From assembly GCF_036242395.1 (NCBI RefSeq), contig NZ_CP108458.1:6138001-6202000 (forward strand): 64,000 nt of DNA, given 5' to 3'. Shown in pieces: positions 47,133 through 55,579 of this stretch. Each line of letters opens with the position of its first letter. The stretch's first letter is position 1. This DNA comes from Kitasatospora sp. NBC_01266 (GTDB taxonomy: Bacteria > Actinomycetota > Actinomycetes > Streptomycetales > Streptomycetaceae). A program made the position numbers and the translations under genes. The notes beneath the pieces are model-generated. The model was given only the letters and a program-made list of their open reading frames with translations. It had not been told where the DNA came from and searched no databases.

Positions 47133-48638
47133 GTGACGTCTCGGAATCCGCGCGACCGTGATGCCCCGCTCCCGCCGACCACGGGTACCGGCGCGACGGT
47201 GACCCGTCTACCCGGTACGACCCGCCGCGCCGACGCCGCGCAGCCGGGCCGCCCCGCCCCCGCCCGTCGACGCACCCCCAAGCCGGCCCCGGGACGCGGT
47301 CGCGTCCCGCTGCCCGACGGCTTCCCCGGACCCGCCCAGCTGGCCCCGCCGGCCCGCCGGATGCTCGCCGACGCGGTCCGCATCGCGCGCTGGGCCGGCG
47401 AGCTGGCGGCCGTCGACAAGCGCGGCGAACTCCTCCCCGAGGACGCCCGCGCGGCCGGCCGCGCACTCGCCATGACGGTCGGCGCCGCCGCCAAGGCCTG
47501 GGGCCAGGCGCTGCTGGTCGGCCTGGTCGAGCCCCGCGACGGCGGCGCGGCCCCAGGCTGGCGGCTGCACGCCTGGGAGCACGACGACGAGGCCGTGCTG
47601 CGCGGCTGGTCCGCGCTCTTCGACGCCTGGACGCTGCTCGCCCCCGTGCCGCCCGCAGCCCTGCGCGGGGTCTTCGCGGTGCTGGCCGGCCAGGCCGTCG
47701 ACCAGGCGCCGCAGCTGCTCTCCTTCCTGCACCTGGTGGACGGCCCGGTCGCCGAGAGCGAGCTGATGGAACTGCTCCGCCGCGGCCTGGACGAGCGCCG
47801 GCACGGCTCCGGTACGGGCTTCGCGACCCTGTCGCCGGTCCCGCACGCGGCCTCCGCCGTCTCGGCCGTGCGCGGGACCTGCCGCGAGCCGCAGATCGAC
47901 ACCCCGCCCGCGCCCTCGGACATCGCCGCCGTGCTGGACTGGATGCTCGACGGCCTGGCCGCCGTCGGAGCCGTGGTCCGCGCGGACGCCGCCGCCGAGC
48001 TCTCGCCGCTCGGCCACTGGGCGGTGCGCGCCAAGCTGGAGGACATCTGCACGGTCGCGCAGACCGAGGCAGGGCACATCGAGCAGAGCGCCCTCGAACT
48101 GCTCGACGCCTGCGCCAACTACTCGCCCGGCCCGGCCCGCGCCGAGTACCGGGCCTGGGTCGCCGCCCGCCCGGTCGACCGCGCGGTCGCCGAACTCCTG
48201 GAGGCCGCACAGGGCGAGGACGCGCTGCTGCGCGGGCTCGCCTTCGAGGCGCTGCGGGTGGCCGGCGGCACCGCCGAGCAAGCGGTGCGGGCGGCCGTCG
48301 ACAACCCGGTGCTGCGCCCCTACGCCCTGCTCTGGCTGGCCGAGCAGTCGGACGAGGGCGGCGTGGTCCCGTCCGACGTGCTGAGCGCCGAGGACGCCGC
48401 CTGGCTCTGGGTGGACACCGCCGCCGCCGTGCTGGACCACGGCGAGACCGAACTGCTGGTCGGCCACGTCGAGGGCGCCTGCGCCGGCGACCCGGTCCGC
48501 CTCTTCGCCCGCGCCCGCCAGTCCGGCCACGCCCGCGCCGCCTCCGTGCTCACCGCGGTGGCCGGCGTGCACCCCGACCCGGCGGTCGCGCGGGCGGCCC
48601 GCCGCTCGGCGTTCAGCGTGCACACCGGCGGGGCCTGA
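47133..48638 (+). CDS. Conserved actinobacterial protein of unknown function (501 aa)
   Basis: The protein has a basic, Pro-rich disordered N-terminus (about 1-70) and then an all-helical body (LADAVRIARWAGELAAVDKRGELLPEDARAAGRALAMTVG, SEDAAWLWVDTAAAVLDHGE). The helices recall HEAT-like or TPR-like repeats, most clearly near the end (DALLRGLAFEALRVAGG, ASVLTAVAGVHPDPAVARAARRSAF). No catalytic motif, signal or membrane segment is present. The GTG start lacks a clear ribosome site. A strong promoter lies upstream and a 24-bp hairpin follows. I do not recognise a function. Confidence 0.72.
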   Translation: MTSRNPRDRDAPLPPTTGTGATVTRLPGTTRRADAAQPGRPAPARRRTPKPAPGRGRVPLPDGFPGPAQLAPPARRMLADAVRIARWAGELAAVDKRGELLPEDARAAGRALAMTVGAAAKAWGQALLVGLVEPRDGGAAPGWRLHAWEHDDEAVLRGWSALFDAWTLLAPVPPAALRGVFAVLAGQAVDQAPQLLSFLHLVDGPVAESELMELLRRGLDERRHGSGTGFATLSPVPHAASAVSAVRGTCREPQIDTPPAPSDIAAVLDWMLDGLAAVGAVVRADAAAELSPLGHWAVRAKLEDICTVAQTEAGHIEQSALELLDACANYSPGPARAEYRAWVAARPVDRAVAELLEAAQGEDALLRGLAFEALRVAGGTAEQAVRAAVDNPVLRPYALLWLAEQSDEGGVVPSDVLSAEDAAWLWVDTAAAVLDHGETELLVGHVEGACAGDPVRLFARARQSGHARAASVLTAVAGVHPDPAVARAARRSAFSVHTGGA

Positions 48639-48656
48639 CGGGCCCCCAACAGCCGC

Positions 48657-48708
48657 CAGAACGCCGGTGGCCCCCAGATCCTGGGATCTGGGGGCCACCG
48701 GCGTTCTG
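48657..48708. terminator. 24-bp perfect hairpin between convergent genes
   Basis: The arms 48657-48680 and 48685-48708 are perfectly complementary around a CTGG loop, ending both the 501-aa gene and pssA. It is the longest perfect stem in the window. Confidence 0.93.
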
Positions 48709-48723
48709 CGGTCGAGCCGTTGC

Positions 48724-49617
48724 TCAGCAGCCGCGCGACTCCGCGCGGCGGGCACGGACGTCGCCGACCTTCTCGCCGACCTTGCGGCGGATGACCAGCA
48801 GCGGGGCCATGGCGGCCAGCGCGATCTGGGCGACGGCGCCGATGTGCATCAGGACGTCACCGCCGGGCAGGCCGGCCGCCCAGGCGGCGAGGCAGCCGAT
48901 GGAGACGACGATCCAGCCGAGGGTGGCGGTGGCCAGCAGGCCCTGCGGCTTGGGGTACTCGACCCGGCTGACCATCAGGTAGGCGACGCCGAAGATGGCC
49001 AGCAGGCCGACCAGGAACGGCGGGTCGAGCAGCACGATGGCGATCACCGTCATCGCGCCCATCGGGCAGGGCATGCCCTGGAAGACCCCGGGTCGCATCT
49101 TGACGGCGGAGAACCGGGCGAGCCGCAGCACCACCGCCAGCAGCACGGTGAGCGCGATGAAGGCGGAGAGCCCCTGGCTGGTGCCCGGGCCGCCGACGAT
49201 GCCCCAGACGGCGACGAAGTAGGCGGGCGCGATGCCGAAGCTGATCAGGTCGGCCAGGTTGTCCAGCTCCGCGCCCAGCGCCGAGGAGCGCAGCTTGCGG
49301 GCCACCAGGCCGTCGAAGAGGTCGCACATCGAGCCGAGCAGCAGCAGGGTCACCGCGGTGGCCGCGCCGTGCCGGATCATGCCGCCGGTGCCGTCACCGC
49401 TGCCGCTGATGTGCGGGATGAGCATGTTGGTGGTGATCGAGTAGATCGCCAGAAAGCCGCAGACGGCGTTGCCCAGGGTCAGGAAGTCCGCCGTGGACAG
49501 GGTCTGCGGTGAACGCGGCGCGCGTAGTTCGCGGTCGCGGGCCCATCGGCGTCGGCGCAACTCGGTCTCCTCCGAGTCGCCGAGGCCCACCAGGGTCTCG
49601 GGATCAGTCACGGTCAA
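48724..49617 (-). CDS. pssA: CDP-diacylglycerol-serine O-phosphatidyltransferase
   Basis: A 297-residue membrane enzyme with the CDP-alcohol phosphotransferase signature DGxxAR(x8)GxxxDxxxD (FDGLVARKLRSSALGAELDN) and about seven helices. It makes phosphatidylserine from CDP-diacylglycerol and serine. The chosen TTG start follows a GGGGGTGA ribosome site, and a GTG six bases later is possible. It overlaps the psd gene by 14 bases, so the two-step phosphatidylethanolamine route is one unit. Confidence 0.92.
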   Translation of the reverse strand: MTVTDPETLVGLGDSEETELRRRRWARDRELRAPRSPQTLSTADFLTLGNAVCGFLAIYSITTNMLIPHISGSGDGTGGMIRHGAATAVTLLLLGSMCDLFDGLVARKLRSSALGAELDNLADLISFGIAPAYFVAVWGIVGGPGTSQGLSAFIALTVLLAVVLRLARFSAVKMRPGVFQGMPCPMGAMTVIAIVLLDPPFLVGLLAIFGVAYLMVSRVEYPKPQGLLATATLGWIVVSIGCLAAWAAGLPGGDVLMHIGAVAQIALAAMAPLLVIRRKVGEKVGDVRARRAESRGC

Positions 49618-50296
49618 GGCGTGTCACCCCCGCGGTCGTCTTCTGGCCGACCTCGACGCCGACCTCGACGCCGGGCGGCAGGTAGGTGTCGACGCGGGAG
49701 CCGAACCGGATCAGGCCGATCCGCTCGCCCTGCTCGACCTTGGTGCCGGCGGGCACGTACGGCACGATGCGGCGCGCGACGGCGCCGGCGATCTGCACCA
49801 TCTCGATGTCGCCGAGCTCGGTGTCGAAGTGCCAGACGACGCGCTCGTTGCGGTCGCTGTCCTTGTTGAAGGCGGGCACGAAGCCGCCGGCGATGTGCTC
49901 GACGGAGGTGACGGTGCCCGGCAGCGGAGCCCGGTTGACGTGCACATTGAGCGGGCTCATGAAGATCGCGACGCGGGTCCGGCCGTCCGGCCAGGCGTCG
50001 ATGCTCTGCACCACGCCGTCGGCCGGCGAGATCACTCTGCCGGCGCCGATCTCACGCTCGGGGTCGCGGAAGAACCACAGCATGCCCGCGCTGAGCGCGC
50101 AGGCCGGTACCGCCGCCAGAGCCCACTTGCCGTTCCGCTTGGTGAGAGCGGTGGTCAGGGCCGCGGTGGCCAGGGTCGGGACGAACCAGGGGGTGGCTCC
50201 GCGCGCGATGGTCACGCGGGGTCGCCGGCCGGCCGTCTCGGGAGCGAGGGCATCGCGCTCCGTGACGGAGGTGTGAGGGGACGGGCTGATGGGCAT
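49604..50296 (-). CDS. psd: Phosphatidylserine decarboxylase proenzyme
   Basis: A 230-residue protein of the short PSD class. One N-terminal membrane segment is followed by FFRDPEREIG, FMSPLNVHVNRAP and the self-cleavage site FGSR, with S200 becoming the pyruvoyl group of the alpha chain. It decarboxylates phosphatidylserine to phosphatidylethanolamine. It is the first gene of the psd-pssA unit. Confidence 0.93.
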   Translation of the reverse strand: MPISPSPHTSVTERDALAPETAGRRPRVTIARGATPWFVPTLATAALTTALTKRNGKWALAAVPACALSAGMLWFFRDPEREIGAGRVISPADGVVQSIDAWPDGRTRVAIFMSPLNVHVNRAPLPGTVTSVEHIAGGFVPAFNKDSDRNERVVWHFDTELGDIEMVQIAGAVARRIVPYVPAGTKVEQGERIGLIRFGSRVDTYLPPGVEVGVEVGQKTTAGVTRLDRD

Positions 50297-50616
50297 CGAA
50301 GACCTTTGTCGCGGGGGATCTTGGCCTGCACGGGGGCCAACCGCGGGGATCGGGTGATAAAGGGGACAGCTGCTGTCCCGGTGGATGCTATCGGGAGCAG
50401 GCGGTAGGTGGGCAACCCGCCTGCTCGTTCAACTGTCTCCAACCGTGCCGGAGCGCACGCGCTATGTGTACGACCGTAGCGGGCGCATCTCCGGTTCCCA
50501 AGGGCCTGGTCAAGATCCGTGAGTCATCTCTCAGCCCGGTGGGTGGGCCCGGAAACGCTCACCGGCCCCACCCTCGCGCTCCCGTCGCGCGCGCCACCTC
50601 CGGTCACGGTGGGCGG
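50297..50616. promoter_or_regulatory. 320-bp gap with two inverted repeats between psd and the acyl-CoA dehydrogenase gene
   Basis: GGGACAG-CTG-CTGTCCC lies at 50363-50379. GAGCAGGCGG (50395-50404) and CCGCCTGCTC (50417-50426) form a 10-bp stem with a 12-base loop. Both could terminate the minus-strand operon ending at 50617 or regulate psd. No coding frame or RNA gene was seen in 50430-50616. Confidence 0.45.
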
Positions 50617-51819
50617 CTATTCGGCGATCTTGTACTCCTCCAGCAACCGCCGTCCGACGATCATCTTCTGGATCTCCGCAGTGCCTTCACCGATGAGCAG
50701 CATCGGGGCCTCCCGGTAGAGGCGCTCGATCTCGTACTCCTTGGAGAAGCCGTAGCCGCCGTGGATCCGGAACGCGTCCTCGACGACCTCCTTGCAGTAC
50801 TCGGAGGCGAGGTACTTGGCCATCCCGGCCTCCAGGTCGTTGCGCTCGCCGCTGTCCTTCTTGCGGGCGGCCATCACCATCATCTGGTGCGCGGCCTCGA
50901 CCTTGGTGGCCATCTCGGCCAGCTTGAACTGGATCGCCTGGTGCTCGGAGATCTTCTTGCCGAAGGTCGAGCGCTGCTGGGCGTAGGAGATGCCGAGCTC
51001 GAAGGCGCGACGGGCCACTCCGCAGCCGCGCGCGGCCACGTTGACCCGGCCGACCTCGACGCCGTCCATCATCTGGTAGAAGCCCTTGCCGGGCACACCG
51101 CCGAGGATCCGGTTCGCCGGGATCCGGACGTCCTGGAGCACCAGTTCGGTGGTGTCGACGCCCTTGTAGCCCATCTTCTCGATCTTGCCGGGCACGGTCA
51201 GGCCGGGCACGGTCGGGTTCGGGCCGAAGCCCGGGGTCTTCTCGATCAGGAAGGTGGTCATGTTGCGGTACGGGGTGCTCGCACCCTCGTCGGTCTTGCA
51301 GAGCACCGCGACCAGGGTGGAGGTGCCGCCGTTGGTCAGCCACATCTTCTGGCCGTTGACGACGTAGCAGTCCCCGTCCGGAACGCCCTTGGTGGTGATC
51401 GCCGACACGTCCGAGCCCAGCCCCGGCTCGGACATCGAGAAGGCGCCGCGGATCTCGCCGGCCGCCATCCTGGGCAGGAAGTAGTCCTTCTGCTCCTGGG
51501 TGCCGTGCGCGTTGATCATGTGCGCCACGATGAAGTGGGTGTTGACGATGCCGGAGACCGACATCCAGCCGCGGGCGATCTCCTCGACCACCAGGGCGTA
51601 GGTGAGCAGCGACTCGCCGAGGCCGCCGTACTCCTCGGGGATGGTCAGGCCGAAGAGGCCGAGCTGCTTCATGCCCTCGACGATCGCGGTCGGGTACTCG
51701 TCCCGGTGCTCCAGCTCGGTGGCGACCGGGATGATCTCCTTGTCGACAAAGTCCCGCACGGTGGCGAGGATGTCCCGCTGGATCTCGGTGAGGCCGTCGG
51801 TCTGTGCGAGGCGTCCCAT
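50617..51819 (-). CDS. Acyl-CoA dehydrogenase, probably methylsuccinyl-CoA dehydrogenase
   Basis: A 400-residue flavoenzyme with the family signatures AFSMSEPGLGSDV, KMWLTNGG, QQRSTFGK, QIHGGYG-type IHGGYGFSKEYEIERLYREAPMLLIGEGTAEIQ (catalytic Glu expected in the YREAP region). Its place beside the CoA-ester lyase, MeaA and Ccr genes suggests the methylsuccinyl-CoA to mesaconyl-CoA step of the ethylmalonyl-CoA pathway. Without the context it would be called a generic short-chain acyl-CoA dehydrogenase. A 157-bp gap separates it from the maoC gene. Confidence 0.82.
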   Translation of the reverse strand: MGRLAQTDGLTEIQRDILATVRDFVDKEIIPVATELEHRDEYPTAIVEGMKQLGLFGLTIPEEYGGLGESLLTYALVVEEIARGWMSVSGIVNTHFIVAHMINAHGTQEQKDYFLPRMAAGEIRGAFSMSEPGLGSDVSAITTKGVPDGDCYVVNGQKMWLTNGGTSTLVAVLCKTDEGASTPYRNMTTFLIEKTPGFGPNPTVPGLTVPGKIEKMGYKGVDTTELVLQDVRIPANRILGGVPGKGFYQMMDGVEVGRVNVAARGCGVARRAFELGISYAQQRSTFGKKISEHQAIQFKLAEMATKVEAAHQMMVMAARKKDSGERNDLEAGMAKYLASEYCKEVVEDAFRIHGGYGFSKEYEIERLYREAPMLLIGEGTAEIQKMIVGRRLLEEYKIAE

Positions 51820-51976
51820 CGTGCGGCTCCGTATCTGTACAAGCAGTGCGCTGAGGGTGGGGGGTCCGGGACCCCGCGGAGCGTGACATCCGCGGGGCCC
51901 CGGGGCCGGAGAGCGGCCGATGACGGCGGTCGCTCTCCGGGGGTATCGGGGGACGGGCTATCGGGGGACGGGGGGA

Positions 51977-52480
51977 TCAGGAGAGCGGCGTGGGGCGGCC
52001 GGGCTGCTCTCCGCCGCGCTCCTTGATGTACGTCGCGGTCGGCACCATCACCTTGCGGCGGAAGATGCAGACGACCGTGCCGTCCTGCTTGTAGCCCTTG
52101 GTCTCGACGTGGACGATGCCGCGGTCGTCCTTGGACTTGGACGGCCACTTGTCGAGCACCGTGGTCTCGCCGTAGAGCGTGTCGCCGTGGAAGGTCGGCG
52201 CGATGTGCCGCAGCGACTCGATCTCCAGGTTGGCGATCGCCTTGCCGGAGACGTCCGGGACGGACATGCCGAGCAGCAGCGAGTAGATGTAGTTGCCGAC
52301 CACGACGTTCTTGCCGAAGTCCGTCGTCTTCTCCGCATAGTTGGTGTCCATGTGGAGCGGGTGGTGGTTCATGGTCAGCAGGCAGAAGAGGTGGTCGTCG
52401 TACTCGGTGACGGTCTTCCCCGGCCAGTGCTTGTAGACCGCGCCGACCTCGAACTCCTCGTAGGTGCGTCCGAACTGCAT
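51977..52480 (-). CDS. MaoC-family hydratase, probable mesaconyl-CoA hydratase
   Basis: A 167-residue single hot-dog domain protein with the hydratase-2 region (YDDHLFCLLTMNHHPLHMDTNYA) giving the Asp/His dyad, and GNYIYSLLLGMSVPDVSG. In this operon it most likely hydrates mesaconyl-CoA to beta-methylmalyl-CoA. The starting ATG is 13 bases after the lyase stop. It is much shorter than the two-domain Rhodobacter enzyme, so a dimer would be needed. Confidence 0.8.
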   Translation of the reverse strand: MQFGRTYEEFEVGAVYKHWPGKTVTEYDDHLFCLLTMNHHPLHMDTNYAEKTTDFGKNVVVGNYIYSLLLGMSVPDVSGKAIANLEIESLRHIAPTFHGDTLYGETTVLDKWPSKSKDDRGIVHVETKGYKQDGTVVCIFRRKVMVPTATYIKERGGEQPGRPTPLS

Positions 52481-52493
52481 GTCAGTACTCTCC

Positions 52494-53468
52494 TCAGCCC
52501 TGCGGGGGTTCGAACTTCGAGGTGCGCTGCATACCCGCCGCCCGGCCCTTGCCGGAGATGACCAGCGCCATCTTGCGGCTGGCCTCGTCGATCATCTCGT
52601 CGCCGAGCATCGCCGAGCCCTTGAAGCCGCCGGCCTCCGAGGTGCACCAGGTGTAGGCGTCCAGGATCAGCTCGGAGTGGTCGTAGTCCTCCTGCGAGGG
52701 CGAGTAGATCTCGTTCGCGGCGGCGACCTGGTCCGGGTGCAGCACCCACTTGCCGTCGAAGCCCAGCGCGGCGGACCGGCCGGCCACCTCGCGGTAGCCC
52801 TCCTGGTTGCGGATCTGAAGGTAGGGGCCGTCGATCGCCTGCAGATCGTTGGCGCGGGCCGCCATCAGGATGCGCATCAGGATGTAGTGGTAGGCGTCGG
52901 CCGGGTAGCCGCTCGGCTGCTCGCCGACCACCAGGGACTTCATGTTGATCGAGGCCATGAAGTCGGCCGGGCCGAAGATGATGGTCTCCAGGCGCGGCGA
53001 GGCGGTGGCGATCGCGTCGACGTTGATCAGGCCCTTGGCGTTCTCGATCTGCGCCTCGATGCCGATCCGGCCGACCTCGAAGCCCATCGTCTTCTCGATC
53101 TGGGTGAGCAGCAGGTCCAGCGCCCGCACCTGCTCGGCGTCCTGCACCTTGGGCAGCATGATGCAGTCCAGGTTCTGGCCGGCGCCCTCGACCACCGTGA
53201 TCACGTCACGGTAGGTCCAGTGCGTGGTCCAGTCGTTGACCCGGACCACCTTGGTCTTGCTGCCCCAGTCGCCGTTGTTCAGGGCGTCGACGACGGTGTG
53301 CCGCGCGCTCTCCTTGACCAGCGGGGCGCAGGCGTCCTCCAGGTCGAGGAAGACCTGGTCGGCCGGCAGGCCCTGGGCCTTCTCCAGGAACCGCGGGTTG
53401 CTGCCGGGTACGGCCAGGCAGGAGCGCCGCGGGCGCAGCCGGCTGTGCTCGATGGGGTTGGCAGTCAT
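52494..53468 (-). CDS. CoA-ester lyase (beta-methylmalyl-CoA/malyl-CoA lyase type)
   Basis: A 324-residue HpcH/HpaI-CitE fold enzyme with RRSCLAVPGSNPRFLEKAQ, VFLDLEDACAP, the Mg2+ ligands in GIEAQIENAKGL and FGPADFMASI, and GKWVLHPDQ. It would split beta-methylmalyl-CoA to glyoxylate and propionyl-CoA. The ATG shares its first base with the end of the MeaA stop (TGATG), giving tight coupling. Confidence 0.88.
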   Translation of the reverse strand: MTANPIEHSRLRPRRSCLAVPGSNPRFLEKAQGLPADQVFLDLEDACAPLVKESARHTVVDALNNGDWGSKTKVVRVNDWTTHWTYRDVITVVEGAGQNLDCIMLPKVQDAEQVRALDLLLTQIEKTMGFEVGRIGIEAQIENAKGLINVDAIATASPRLETIIFGPADFMASINMKSLVVGEQPSGYPADAYHYILMRILMAARANDLQAIDGPYLQIRNQEGYREVAGRSAALGFDGKWVLHPDQVAAANEIYSPSQEDYDHSELILDAYTWCTSEAGGFKGSAMLGDEMIDEASRKMALVISGKGRAAGMQRTSKFEPPQG

Positions 53469-55579
53469 CAGGCGAGAGTCTCTTCCTTGGTCGGGCCGTC
53501 GATCGGATCCAGGGCCGGGGCGAGGATCGGGTCCAGCCGGTTGGCCAGCCGGATCTCGTCCACGATCCGGCCGATGATGGTGGTGATGCCGAAGTCCTTC
53601 GGGGTGAACACGGCAGCGACGCCGGCGGCCTTGAGAGCCTCGCCGTCCGCTGCCGGGATGATGCCACCCACGATCACGGGCACATCCTCCACCCCGGCCC
53701 GCCGCAGCCGCCGCAGCACGTCCGGGACCAGCTCGGGGTGCGCACCGGAGAGGATCGACAGACCCACGCAGTGCACGTCCTCGGCGACCGCCGCCGCGAC
53801 GATCTGCTCCGGCGTCAGCCGGATACCCTGGTAGACCACTTCGAAGCCGGCGTCCCGCGCGCGCACCGCGATCTGCTCGGCGCCGTTGGAGTGCCCGTCC
53901 AGCCCCGGCTTGCCGACCAGCAGCCGCAGCTTGCCCACGCCCAGCTCGGCGGCCGTGGCCGCCGCCGCCGCGCGCACCGCGGCCAGCTCGCCGCCCGGCT
54001 CGGCCGCCACCGCCACCGGCGCGCCGCCGACCCCGGTCGGGGCCCGGTACTCGCCGAACACCTCGCGCAGCGCGAAGGCCCACTCGCCGGTGGTCACCCC
54101 GGCCCGCACGCAGGCCGCGGTGGCGGCCATCAGGTTGGCCTCGGTGGTGGCGACGGCCTTGAGCTCGGCCAGCGCGGCCCGCGCCGCCGACTCGTCGCGC
54201 TGCGCCTTCCAGGCCGCCAGGCCGTCGAGCACGGCCTGCTCGGCGGCCGGGTCGACCACCATGATCGCGGCGTCCAGGTCGGCGGTGAGCGGGCTCGGCT
54301 CGGTGGTGTCGAAGCAGTTCACCCCGACGATCTTGTCCTCGCCGGCCTCGATCCGGGCCCGCCGCTCGGCGTGCGAGGCGACCAGCGCGGACTTGAGGTA
54401 GCCGGACTCGACGGCCGGGATCACCCCGCCCATCCCCAGCACCTTGGCGATCTCCGCCTCGGCGCCGGCCAGCAGCTCGGCGGTCTTCGCCTCGACCACG
54501 TGCGAGCCGTCGAACAGGTCGCCGTACTCCAACAGGTCCGACTCGTAGGCGAGCACCTGCTGGATGCGCAGCGACCACTGCTGGTCCCAGGGCCGGGGCA
54601 GGCCCAGCGCCTCGTTCCAGGCGGGCAGTTGGACCGCCCGCGCGCGGGCGTCCTTGGAGAGCGTGACGGCGAGCATCTCCAGCACGATCCGCTGGACGTT
54701 GTTCTCCGGCTGCGCCTCGGTCAGGCCCAGCGAGTTGACCTGCACGCCGTAGCGGAACCGGCGCTGCTTGGCGTCCTCGATGCCGTAGCGCTCCAGGGTG
54801 ATCTTCTCCCAGAGCCGCCCGAAGGCGCGCAGCTTGCACATCTCCTCGATGAACCGGACACCCGCGTTGACGAAGAAGGAGATCCGCCCGACCACCTCGC
54901 CCATCCGCTCGGCCGGCACCTGGCCGGAGTCGCGCACCGCGTCGAGCACGGCGATCGCGGTGCACATCGCGAACGCGATCTCCTGCACCGGCGTGGCCCC
55001 GGCCTCCTGCAGGTGGTAGCTGCAGATGTTGATCGGGTTCCACTTGGGGATGTTGGAGACCGTGTAGGCGATCATGTCGGTGATCAGCCGGACGGACGGG
55101 CCGGGCGGGAAGACGTGCGTCCCGCGCGACAGGTACTCCTTGACGATGTCGTTCTGGGTGGTGCCGGTGAGCTTGGTGATGTCGGCGCCCTGCTCCTCGG
55201 CGACCACCTGGTACATGGCCAGCAGCCACATCGCGGTGGCGTTGATGGTCATCGAGGTGTTGGTGCGCTCCAGCGGGATGCCCTCGAACAGGGTCCGCAT
55301 GTCGCCCAGGTGCCCGACCGGCACGCCGACCCGGCCGACCTCGCCGCGGGCCAGGATGTGGTCCGCGTCGTAGCCGGTCTGGGTGGGCAGGTCGAAGGCG
55401 ACCGAGAGGCCGGTCTGGCCCTTGGCGCGGTTGCGCCGGTAGAGGGCGTTGGAGTCGCTCGCGGTGGAGTGGCCGGCGTACGTCCGCATCAGCCACGGAC
55501 GGTCCTTGCGGCGCTCGCCCCCGGCTGTCCCACGGCCCTCGGGTGCCTGACGGCTGTCAGGCGTCTGCCGGTCGGTCAT
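53468..55579 (-). CDS. meaA: Ethylmalonyl-CoA mutase (MeaA), adenosylcobalamin-dependent
   Basis: A 703-residue mutase. The barrel domain has GLSVAFDLPTQTGYDADH, SMTINATAMWLLAMYQ and HLQEAGATPVQEIAFA. The C-terminal B12 domain has the cobalt-ligating motif DGHSNG, then GLSILSGAH and GGIIPAADGEAL. It converts ethylmalonyl-CoA to methylsuccinyl-CoA. The start is the ATG at 55579, again joined to the ccr stop as TGATG. Cofactor supply ties it to the cob operon in this window. Confidence 0.93.
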   Translation of the reverse strand: MTDRQTPDSRQAPEGRGTAGGERRKDRPWLMRTYAGHSTASDSNALYRRNRAKGQTGLSVAFDLPTQTGYDADHILARGEVGRVGVPVGHLGDMRTLFEGIPLERTNTSMTINATAMWLLAMYQVVAEEQGADITKLTGTTQNDIVKEYLSRGTHVFPPGPSVRLITDMIAYTVSNIPKWNPINICSYHLQEAGATPVQEIAFAMCTAIAVLDAVRDSGQVPAERMGEVVGRISFFVNAGVRFIEEMCKLRAFGRLWEKITLERYGIEDAKQRRFRYGVQVNSLGLTEAQPENNVQRIVLEMLAVTLSKDARARAVQLPAWNEALGLPRPWDQQWSLRIQQVLAYESDLLEYGDLFDGSHVVEAKTAELLAGAEAEIAKVLGMGGVIPAVESGYLKSALVASHAERRARIEAGEDKIVGVNCFDTTEPSPLTADLDAAIMVVDPAAEQAVLDGLAAWKAQRDESAARAALAELKAVATTEANLMAATAACVRAGVTTGEWAFALREVFGEYRAPTGVGGAPVAVAAEPGGELAAVRAAAAATAAELGVGKLRLLVGKPGLDGHSNGAEQIAVRARDAGFEVVYQGIRLTPEQIVAAAVAEDVHCVGLSILSGAHPELVPDVLRRLRRAGVEDVPVIVGGIIPAADGEALKAAGVAAVFTPKDFGITTIIGRIVDEIRLANRLDPILAPALDPIDGPTKEETLA

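Noticed and set aside
49604..49617. A frameshift between psd and pssA
   Set aside because: The 14-base overlap is explained by an upstream TTG or GTG start for pssA. Both proteins are complete.
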